Positions 43,091-53,644 of a stretch of 64,000 bases of DNA are shown here, one piece after another. Position 1 is the first letter of the stretch. The number at the start of each line of letters is the position of its first letter. The translations under genes and the position numbers were made by a program. This DNA is from Klebsormidium nitens (lineage: Eukaryota > Streptophyta > Klebsormidiophyceae > Klebsormidiales > Klebsormidiaceae): NCBI GenBank assembly GCA_000708835.1, contig DF237039.1, forward strand, positions 150,035 to 214,034, in the 5' to 3' direction. Below the pieces are notes generated by a model, which saw only the letters and a program-made list of their open reading frames with translations, did not search any database and was not told where the DNA came from.

Positions 43091-46000
43091 GAAAGACACA
43101 GACTGGGGGCCTGAGGGGTGATCTCCGGACAAGTAGGCTGGTTACGGCTCTCGATCTTGGAGCTCGAGAAGCCAAGGTGGTTCAATAAAGGGGTTCGGTT
43201 TGATGTTGGAGGGGCGTTGTTGAACCAGGTAGGAGTTGGCGCTGAGTGGGTGCCAGAACAGCGAGGCCTCCGACGCCAGGAAACAGCAATTTTGAGTTGA
43301 CAGCTGGCAGGCGCCCGACGCAGCTCCCAAGAAGGTAGAGCAGGCTCGAATGCCGGTAAGTTGACAGCAGCCAAGACCTGCGGCGGCAAAGAGGAAGAGA
43401 TGTCAGAACGGAACGCTTGATAACCCAATTGATTTGGGGTACAAAAAGATTTGTTCCTTCAACAAGAACCCCCAAAATTGCTTTGCTGAAGTCCCAACAC
43501 CGCTTTGAACATATAAGATATGAAACCAATATAACTTATAAACTAGAAAAGCAAACCCAATCTCCAAAAGTACAGGAGGTATCTCATAAAGCGCAAGCAC
43601 ACCCTAGAGTAGAAGGCATGCAGATGCCAAGTAACAACCCCAATAAGCTCCCCAATGGAACGCTTCCCCACTTGTGTTGGTCTAGGTTACCGCATCCATG
43701 CAGAATAATTAGTAGTATTCCTTTCCTTGCACTCCTCGATGAACTTCTTCGATCACAGCACAAAGGAGCTGGTCAGAAGGGCCCCAGCCTTCTATTGCCA
43801 GAATCACAAGATCAAATTCTGCATACCACCCAATTGGATTCATCTGGTTTGTGACTGGAGCTAAGTGAACTGGCAAGAGGGAGGTCTCCTGTGAGAAGAA
43901 GGCTCATTCTGCCAAACCACTAATCTGATTGCGTACCCAACACCCCAATCTCTTCTAAATGCCACCAACGAGAGAACCAGCCCTCAACGCGTTATCCCCA
44001 AGTCTCTATTCAAGCAGCATTGCCCAACTTTAGCCGACTTTGACATTACCATCCACATTTAGTGGTCAACTGAATGAGGAAAGTAAGAGAGAGTGGATCG
44101 ATGCGCACGGGAGTCAAAGAGAGCCCATATCCTCTCCAAGATTGAGAAACGACTGTGCTTGAGGTGAAAGGTAGGCAGTCCCTGCTGGCCGTAAAGCTAA
44201 CTCCAAGCTGCTGTTATGAGCTCAGGCTTGAAGCAAAAGCTCTGCTTAATGCGCAAAAGTCCGGGCAGAAATGCCAGTTGAAGGCAGCATTGCCATCGCA
44301 GGAAGGGTCACAAAAGAAGGGGCACTTTTGACGACTTTTAACGGAACCCAGAACCATGAACCAGAGCTACGCTGGAAAGGACATTCCAAAAAAAACGAAG
44401 AGCTGCCAAAGGTCTTTAGAATCAATGGAAATGTCATTGTCAAAACGGGTCATAATCATCTTAAAGTTCCACCACCACCAATTGAAAACCTTTCTAGAAT
44501 ACATATACTGGGGTTTGAGCCCACTGTACATGCCTCACTACTGAAAGGGCAGAAGTAACAGGGCGCAACAACGTACCGGCTACAACCAGCTGCCACCCTT
44601 GAGCTAGTGCTGTTGTCCTTCACAGCTGAGAGCGCCACAACCGGAAGGCTCTGCTCTCCGCTCGTTGTCCTCGAAAGGATCAACAAACTTCCTCAATGCA
44701 CCGCAGAGCTTCTTGTTTCTTCCTGTTCTCCAACCTTCGTAACTAACGTCCTCTGCACACCTCCCTGCCTTCGTCTCTTGCGCCAATGGTCGTGGTGAAA
44801 GAGAGGTCGACGCACAACGATTGCAGAACTTCTTTTACGCAGAGCCGTTTTGCTTGTCATGTAGAAAATGTTGCTGCAGGCTTGCTGCTGATTGCTCTTT
44901 GCTACATGATTGCAGTGCATATGCAACGCAGCTCTTTCCAGCCGCATGCTGAAAAGTGCCAGCACTTTCGGCCGGCGCTGGTTTCGACATTGCACGGCGC
45001 GTGAGACACTCAATGCTGACGGCACTGCAGATGAGGCGCTTGGGCCGGGAAGCGTCTGGACATTCGACGATTGAGCACCTCGCTCAGCTGATAGAAGCTG
45101 TAGGCTTCATGGCGGCCGCCTGTTTGTGGTGCTAAGCTCGAGAAGCGCCAGCCTGGAGCTCCCCAGAGCAGTGCCGTTCGTCACCTAGCAATGACTGACG
45201 TCATGATGAGGGCTTCAACCTAGCTTTTGGCACACGCTTTGCCACTTGTCGATCTGACGCTCCTCAACGAGGATTGGCTGGAAAGCATCGGCTTTTGCGA
45301 CCGGGGATCCTACGTGGCAGAAAGTCTGCCACAGGTCGGTCTGCGAAGCGAAGGGGTAGTAAGTGAGAGGCCACGTGTGCCATCTGCTGTGAATGTTTTA
45401 GAATCGTCGATCTTGTCAGCAATGAGCTTCTCAACCGTCCGATATGTATCTGCTAAAACTGCCCCAGTTATGAGTATGCTCATAACAGGCCGTGACTCGT
45501 GAGCGCACTACACTAATATGTAACAACTCGCGACAGTAACGAGGCTCGCAATGAGGCTAATTCGAAGGTGTCATAGGTGTTCGAAGGTTTACAGTTTCAT
45601 TGAAACGCACCAACACTGTCCACAATGTACATGTAACGGGATTCCAGATAATCATCACATGAGAGCTTCCGATATTCTGAATTGCAATTTTGAGCTTGTG
45701 TATTAGGATATTACGAAGCGCTTCACTAGGAGTCTATAGCTACATTTCTTGCTGCACGGGACTTTTTCGCTTGCAGGTTGCAAGTTTAACAATCATGGAT
45801 GCATGAGTAGGCCAGACAAACCTGAAAATCAACTCATCCTCTCAACAACGCCGAAAGTTGGGCATGATTGATCGATTGATCGTTGTATATGCCTTAGTAT
45901 ACACAAAGGAAAACACAGAACTGACCGCGTCGAAAGTTACTGATCTTTTCAAGTCAAACCCGAAATGGATACGTAAGACAATCCAATGATGGTTAATTTC

Positions 46001-46118
46001 AAAATGATGAAACCATGTTTGACACGATCCACATACACGCTAACGACATGTTGCCCAACATTCATCTTCGCTTATTATAGCCTTCTTAATGAAGAGCTTG
46101 ATTCCGCACAGAATTCCG
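43091..46118. other. Intergenic region downstream of the 2-ODD gene
   Basis: Three kilobases without a gene I can support. A 145-codon plus-strand frame (43417-43854) and a 95-codon frame (44271-44558) are present but show no recognised motif, and antisense frames of similar length exist. The promoter of TMEM45 and the 3' UTR of the dioxygenase must lie here. Confidence 0.4.
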
Positions 46119-49065
46119 TCATAGCGCATAGTGTGCTATCTGAACTTCCTCCCCGAAATCTGCATAATCTCCTTTAGCTCTTTTTGACCTGAAGTCCCCC
46201 CAATTGATGGGCCTATAAGCGGGCTGTTGTCCTGCGGATAAGAGCTGCGGGACCGGGGCCACGTCGGTGGAGTACGCAGGGTTGTAGAAGAAGGGGACGG
46301 AGAAGCGAGCCCGGCTCTCGTTTACCACAACACGGTGCAGCGGGCTCTTGTACTTCCCATTCGACCACACCTGAAAAACGCCAATCTTTCACGAGCTAAG
46401 CAGCCACGGAAAAGGATGCCCAGAAAAGTCCGCAAAGTCCAGCAAAAGTTGTGGTCCGGACTACTAGCTACCATCAAAATGGTCCGCAAGATGAACAGTG
46501 GAAGACAAAGCAGAGCATAGCAACATGGGGAAGAGAAACAGCAGATGCTCGGACTGACTTTTTCAAGTGATGCGATGAGCCAGACATTCAAGAGAAGAAT
46601 GTCAGTTGCGTTTAGGACCTTTCTGCTTAGTGACGAGCACAATCACGGCCAATGAACTCAGCAAGCCCAAGACGTGAGAAGCTTCTCGGCAAGAGCGCAC
46701 GCGAAGGGCAATCGGGCATAAGCATCCTCGCTGAATCGATAATCAGAATCACGGCAAACATTTTTAGAAAACATTGCGCACTTCTTGTACGTTTGACCTG
46801 CATCCGGAATGTCCACAAAGTTGAAGTGACGGTATCATCAATAATGCCTCCCGCCGCGGAGCGGTACAAAAACGGGATCCGCCGGCGCTTTTCGTCTCTC
46901 ACCTGCATCATGTCTCCGATGTTGATGACGAACGCGTCCCGCCGCGGCTCGATCCCCACCCACTCCCCGCCCTTCTGCACCTGCAGCCCCCCCACCTCGC
47001 CGTCCTGTCCCACAATCGTCAGCGCCCCCGCGTCGTAGTGCCTATTCACACCAAGCGTGAGGGCCGGGTTCGGACACGGACGGTAGTAGTTGAGGCGTAC
47101 GAAGCTCGAGTGGTTTGCGTAGTGGGGGTCGAATTCGGTGGGGGGCAGGCCCAGGCTGGCGGAGATGCCGTGCAGAACGTCCCGGCCAAGGCGCTCCATG
47201 GCCGAGAACCAGTTCTCCATTGTGGCCCTGTAGGGAGAAGGAAAGAGAGAGATGTAGAAACAGGCTGCCAGTGGATCACTTCAGTTCGAAGGTCATACAA
47301 TGGCCATCTTTCGGTTCGATCCGGTTCTGTTCAGAGGAATGAGGTGTCAGACTGATTCTGTGTGCCTATGTTGAGGTATGAAGAAGGACTACGAATGAAG
47401 GAGTGTGGTCGCATACTGGTTCATTAGCACGTCTGCAAGGAATGAAGCCTTACATTCTGAAAAGGAACCATGATGGAAAGTTAGATGTTATGAAACGAAT
47501 GCAGCATCGACTGCTTAAAGACATATCAAGATTGTCAATATCGAACACTTTAGTATCTAGTGCTGAGTGCAATGATAAGTTGGTCATTTCGAAAAGAACA
47601 ACTAACGCCATCCGCTCATAGGAACATGCACAAGAATAAGAAGAGAGGTGAATCTACCGGCTCTTGAACCAACAAAGGTCCATCTAGATAAGATGGACGT
47701 CAACAGTAAAGGCTTCTTCAAAATGATGGGGTAAAGACGCTGATTGCAATCTGCCTGAAACCTTTTGTGACAGTTTGCCATAGCGACTACAGGAAGACCC
47801 GCTAAGCCTACTTTATTTTGTGAGCACATCAGTCCATCACGGAGTCTGGAACCGAAGCAGAAGCCAGAAGCGCTTTCATGCTTTACATCAATAGAATGAA
47901 GGGAGCCGACTCAACGCTAATCTCAATCAAAGTCAGGGCTATATGACCTCCAAGAGGGGCCACAACCTCGGACTTTAACGCTCAGGAACAGAGATGCCAT
48001 GCAGGCCAACGAGCCATAGAGTTCCCACCAGCAACAGATTTTGTGTAAGGTGCCCCACCTGAACCCTGGCGGTGCCTCAGGCCACTGGTTATGCCCATCC
48101 AGCGTGACATTCTCGGGGGCGTCATCCCGCAGGTCGGGCCTTGGCTTAGGTCCGTAGTCAAACAGCTCCTTCCAGTCGCGCACATTCTTAGTCAGCTCGC
48201 TCTCGTAATAACCATACACATTCTCAAAAGTCCGCCGCACGCGGCGCTTCTCCTCGAGCGGCAACTCAAAGAAGCGTCGCGCCTGCGCCTTCACCTCGTC
48301 GATCAGCGCGGGAGGAACGCCATGGTTTGTTACCTGCGCGGCAGGGCTGGAGTGTCAGATTGGCCGATCGCGGGATATGTTTCAGAAATAAACAATCTGT
48401 AGTCAATTCTTTCAATGCATCAGTTGTTTCGAGGCCTCTTCGTTTCACGCAGGTTTTCAGAATCACTCTCAGGGGTGCAAGCATTTGGGATTAAAAAGTA
48501 TTTCCCAAAGCTTTATGCGTTTGAAAAATCTGCCCCTAGTCTGAGGACTCACGTTGGGTATCGAGTATCTGAGGTCCTGGCTTTATGCAAGACAGTCTCC
48601 TGTTACAATCGAAGAAGATAGCTAAAGCTGCACCACACCAATGTCTCCGAGGTCCACACTGAGAAAGTCGCAGCTACCAGTAAGCGCAGACGCAAAGCTT
48701 GGATATGAGGCCCCCAACATAACAAGCTATTCACCAGAGTATAGCAGCCCTGGCATTGCTTCCAGGTGCCTCAACCGGACTTGAACCCTCCTCACAGTTT
48801 ACATGCATTGAAAGCTGCCATGCCCCTTGGCCCCACTCACTTGGAAGAAACCCCAGTGTTCACAGGCGTCACCAATCGCTGCGATGGCCCTCCTCCTCCT
48901 GCCATCATCCTCTGAGCGGAGATGTTCCAAGTCGATAACAGGCACCTCCTCACCCCTTGACGAGATGTACTCATTGTGAGCGGTCTTTGGTCGGTGTTCC
49001 TCAGGAATGATAAAGCAAGAGTCTATCGCCGCAGGCTCTGCTGAGGGAGGCAGCTGTACACCCAT
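46119..49065 (-). CDS. 2-oxoglutarate/Fe(II)-dependent dioxygenase (plant DOXC-type)
   Basis: Four exons agree in phase: 49065-48841, 48333-48059, 47227-46903 and 46370-46119, giving 358 aa, typical for plant soluble 2-ODDs. The N-terminal DIOX_N region reads VPVIDLEHLRSEDDG, GDACEHWGFFQVTNHGVP and ARRFFELPLEEKRRV. The double-stranded beta-helix follows with LNYYRPCPNPALTLGVNRHY, where HYD supplies the first His and the Asp of the iron triad. Then come GGEWVGIEP, INIGDMMQVWSNGKYKSPLH with the distal His, and the 2-oxoglutarate-binding Arg-x-Ser in RARFSVPFF. DOXC enzymes hydroxylate or desaturate hormones and specialised metabolites. The substrate cannot be read from sequence, and I would not name it a gibberellin oxidase. 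The conserved pair WKELFDYG and NQWPEAPPGFR places it with a specific DOXC branch. It is head-to-head with the RNA-binding protein gene. Confidence 0.92.
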
Positions 49066-49846
49066 TCGTGATTGATGCTGCTGCTTTGAAGGGCTCTTGA
49101 GCTGATATCAAGAGCTCTTCCGAAACAAACTTCCTTTGCCAGAGCCAGATGACGAAGCAGCTGAGCAGGACCACTGATGAACTTCCTAGGTTTCCACTTG
49201 AACTTGAAGTTGAAGAAACAAGCCTGAAGAAACAAGAAAGCAATTCTGCCCCTGCGCAATGCTGTGAACAGCTCTAGCGAAAACTTGAACTTCGGTAGCA
49301 ACACGTGTACCGGACCCCGGTAGGTACTCATGAAGTTTGATTGCTCGCAGCATGCGTGAAAGCACGAATACCGTCCGATAAGTATTGGTAGAAGAGATCG
49401 ACGACTCGATGTGCCCCACATGTGTTGCACGTGGTCAGGGGGTTCGAAGTTCACAGCCGTGCGAGGTGGGCAAGCTCTGTTTGGCAAAATCTCTGGCGAC
49501 ATGAGTTTGCCAGATGTGACGATGATCAGAACGGTTCAGGCAGCTTGACAAATTCTGTACTGTCTGGAGAGTAGAAATCATTCCGGGGGGTGTGGACGGC
49601 ATGACCGCTTTTAGCCGGCACGCCATCTGTCGCCGCAAAATAGATATTTGCTAGAGTTGCGATCCTGGGAAGGCAACGATCCTCCGATCTTGCAATTCCA
49701 ATCTGTTTCATGAAGCAATTGAAGGTGAACCGTGCAGGAACACAGGCAGAATCAGCCAATCTGGGGAATTGCGTGTGAACACACGGTCATCTCTTTTGAG
49801 CTTTTTCCAGTTGAGCTCTGTTCCTTTGTTTCTCTGCGGTGCCGCT
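49066..49846. promoter_or_regulatory. Intergenic region of the divergent 2-ODD/RNA-binding protein pair
   Basis: This 781-bp gap between two divergent start codons must contain both promoters. No open frame here looks coding, and no single core promoter element stands out. Confidence 0.4.
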
Positions 49847-51627
49847 ATGGCGCTGTTTCAGCAACTGGGGGCCGCTCTGAGGCAAACGGCGGCAAGATCT
49901 GTGCTAGTCTCGCAGCTGCGGTCGCAAGCGCCAGCATTCACTGTTATGCAGCAACGGGCGCAGACAACAAAGATCTTTGTTGGAGGTGAGCAGCATTCGC
50001 TAGTCACGCTCCTAAGAAATTGGATGATCGTTGCGATGTACTATTTGTCTGCTCAAGGAGGCCATCTACGCCAAAGACTTGGCTCAGTTCTATGAGGTTC
50101 CGATATTCTTATACCTCACATCAATGCTCTGAGCAACCTTGTCACATTTTGTGGGGCCAATTTTGATTGCACTATTTTCGTAATGATGGTTTAAGAGGTG
50201 TCAACAATGTTGTGCACCATTACCTTGAGGAACCGTCAAACCCTCCTGCTTACTGCGACCAGCCTTCAGGGTTGTCTGCATGCCGCTGTTATGTTGTTCT
50301 AGTGGATCCGTAGGTGCATACAGAGCTTGATTGACGCACTGCGGTAATGGTGTTCCTGAGCCATTGATTTGCCTTTTCACATCGAGAAGTTTGGGCAGCT
50401 ATTCTTACTTTGATTGTAAGCTGGTGCTCTTTGATGTTATGCTTCACAGCAAATCAGAGGAAAGACACACTTTTGCGGAGTCAGTCTGTTTATTCAAATG
50501 CTTTTGATGCCAATCTGTTATGGTGTCTCGCAAGAGTCCCCTGCTTCCCACACTGTTTGCCTGCTGAAGAAACTGAAAGCAGGGAAACTGAGGTGCCAGC
50601 TTTTGATAGGTTCTTTTTTTGCACTGTTTTTGGATTGAGAAAAGCCCAGCTCATGCGCCTGATGCAAGTCTAGATCAGCTCTTTATTCATTGATTTCTTT
50701 GATTCGATGAGGCAGAAATCCGTCGATTGCTCACTCACCACCACTGTTCTTGCAGGCCTGCCCTATGAGATGTCGGAGGAGGATCTGAGGGCTCAGTTTG
50801 AGCGGTTTGGCGAGATTGAAGATGGTAGGTTTCGCACAGGCGTAAGCATACGTCCCGTCTGCTGTTGCACCCCGCATTGCTGTGATCAGAGCAGTTCTGG
50901 TTGCTCTGCACTGTCGAAAACAAATAGTCAATTCGACAAAGCAGTGTAGCCCAGTTGGTAATCAAAATCTCATGCACCCTCATCCTCAAGACTAAACTTC
51001 TTCGTGCATCTGTAACAAATTGGAATTGCTGCGTGCAGTTGTGATCCCCCTCGACAGAGCGACCGGCCGGGGCAAGGGATTCGGATTTGTCAAGTTCGCA
51101 GAAGCTGAGCACGCCCAAGCTGCGCAAGAGCTCGATGGCAGTGTAAGTCCTATTCTCAGCACGTTGAGCGATGTCGCTCTTGCTTAGATCCATAAAACAT
51201 TCATAAGAATTTGATTGCATGTTCTGTTGGTTAGTTCTCTCTCATTGTTTTGATCATGTACTACCACAGATTGGGCAGTGAGAGTTGTTTCCGACTTCAG
51301 GGGATTGTATTGGAAAGTGTCTGCTTTTATCGTGCTTTTCAGCTCTAATTGTGCTTTTTACTTTCCCCAGCTCTAATTGATTGCATTTCTGGTCAACAGG
51401 AACTTGGGGGCCGGCCTATAAAGGTGGACATGGCCCAGGAGCGCCAGCCCAGACAGGAAGGGGGGGGCGGCTATGGTGGTGGGGGCGGTTATGGTGGTCG
51501 GGGGGGACGGGGCTATGGGGGCGGTCGGGGAGGCCGCGGTGGCCGCGACCGGGGGGGCTATGGCGACAGGAATGGATACGGGGATAGGGAGGGCGGCAGG
51601 CGCGGCAGGGAGGATGACGAATGGTGA
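49847..51627 (+). CDS. Glycine-rich RNA-binding protein, probably mitochondrial
   Basis: Four exons agree in phase: 49847-49985, 50756-50824, 51039-51142 and 51400-51627, giving 179 aa. Residues 1-39 form an Arg/Ala/Ser/Gln-rich, acid-free amphipathic presequence (MALFQQLGAALRQTAARSVL) typical of mitochondrial import. An RRM follows, with RNP2 KIFVGGLPYEM and RNP1 GKGFGFVKFAEAE. A short linker ends at VDMAQERQPRQ, then a 50-residue GGYGG/RGG-type tail ends DDEW. Plant mitochondrial GRPs of this layout (ORRM/GR-RBP/RBGA-type) bind organelle transcripts and can affect RNA editing, splicing or cold tolerance; that is family knowledge. The Gly-rich repeat lies wholly in the last exon. Dual targeting to chloroplast cannot be excluded. 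Confidence 0.92.
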
Positions 51628-53644
51628 TTGTCAATCAAAGGCGACGGGGTATCGGTCGAAGTTGGTTGAGTTCTTGTTTCCTGGACGATGAGGATGGGGA
51701 GGTCTCTTTAGAGTTCTGGGCTCCGTTTATATGAGAGGTAGAGCGGGTGGGGGTGGCTGGACTCGTGGCTTGAGTGATAGGTCCAAGGTACACAGGTATA
51801 GGACGAATAAGGGGTCAGGCACTCGAGCAAACTTTCTATTGACGGCCTACATAGTGCAGACAATACAGCTAGGTGATCAAAGGCGGTTGCGAAGAAAGGT
51901 CTTTTGAGGGTTTCTCGTTGTTGGGATGTTTACAGGGAACATTCTTTGTATCTTCATGTCGGGCTTTTACGTTGGGCCTGAACCACAAACGCGATCTTAT
52001 TGCAAAGCACTACTCTTGAGGCATCTTTACTCGGGCGGCTGATCAAGTAACCTTGGAACGAGCTTTTGTACGCTCTGGCTTGGGGATTGAAATCGGCACT
52101 ACACGTTTAATTCAAAGTGCCCCGCTCAGGATTTTTTACGATGAATTTGTGTACACGTCCATGGTGGGAAGTGTAACAATCGGACATACCACCTATTCGG
52201 CTGGCACTGAGGCGGGTCACAGTTGTTAGGTGTGCACGATATAGTTCAAGACCTTCATATGACCGTCCTTTGCTGACATATGTTACCAGCTCAATTAGTG
52301 GCGTGACGCGTCAAGTGGCTTTGTTTGCAACACGATCGAACTGGCATGCATGCTTGTGCCTGTGTGCGGATAACATGGTCATGCATCCATGATCCGCCGC
52401 GTCCGACCAGCCTTGCGTCATCGAGTCCCACATGCACGTAAGCGCTGTCTGATCCCATGCACGTAACTGTAGTTGAACATATCTTGCGATTTGACTTAGC
52501 TGGCTATACATGTGTCGCGTTCGATCGACTCAATCTAAGTTGCAAGTTCAACGATGTAATCATGCATTCATACGATTCATATGTGCGCAATCATCCAGGC
52601 AATGCCCAATTATCCTCCGGCGATGCAGCTACTTTACGATCGCCACACGGTCGGACGTACTAAGCTGTACTCTTTTGGAGGTATCCTTTCAAGCATATCT
52701 CATCCATAAGACGGCGCTGCATGTCTCATGCAGATTGACATGTTACAGGATGACCGGGTCTCGAGTCGGCGGCCACATATCTGACCGAGAAAAGGCTCAC
52801 GAATCGTGATTATTATCTTAGTAAATGCGCATGAGTACCTGACATCTTAAACGATCGAGGGCCAGAAACTGTTGAGGTACAAGGCCACGAGTGCCAGCTT
52901 GACATCGAGTGTAGCGTGCACTAGATGATCACATTCTGCCCTGTTCTAAGCCAGTAATTGACCACCAAGCCTGCCAGACCGGCCTACACTTATCAACACT
53001 CCTAGGTTTCAATCTACACAACGCGACCAATAGATTATGACTGATGACTGTATCTTATTACCCATTCGTTCCATTTGAGGGATTCCCAAATTAACGCCTA
53101 ATCCTGCCACTTAAACTGTTGAAGAATCTTCGAGTATTGCAAACAACCCACGGAGGTACCCCATGGCGTCTCCTTTTCGTTTCTTCCGACAGAACCGGGT
53201 CTAGATCCCCTTAGCATAATTAACTCTAAGGTGTACACAAAAGTCCTGCTGGTATGTGTCAGCTGAAGGATCGTCGGAGAAGAGAGACGGCTTCCGTCTG
53301 CACCAAGACGAGGAAAGCACATTAGCTTCTCAAGGGGCAGCCTATGAAAAACAACCACGATTCTAAAAGTGATCCCACAGCAATCGGTGTGAGATCCGAT
53401 CAATATTCGACGCACCCTACTAGGAGAGCCAGCGAAATCCCCGTTCATTAAAAAGGACGCGCCAGCTTCACATGAGAAAAGGAACACAATTCAAACGAAG
53501 CAAAGAAGGAGCTTCTTGCTTCCTGCCCTGCTACTACTTCCCCGCTCTTCATGGTCACAGCGTTATGACCAGTTTTCAACCGGTCAACACTTCAAAGACG
53601 GCCTCGGGCAAAAAGTTGGCCAGTCAGTCCAAGCGGCTTGTTAG
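51628..53644. other. Intergenic region between convergent RNA-binding protein and HPP genes
   Basis: No gene can be supported in these 2 kb, only short frames on both strands. It should contain the two 3' UTRs. I see no repeat family. Confidence 0.45.

Noticed and set aside
43417-43854. 145-codon plus-strand frame that looked like a possible retroelement or plastid fragment
   Set aside because: No reverse transcriptase, integrase, gag or plastid protein motif could be recognised and no terminal repeats were seen.
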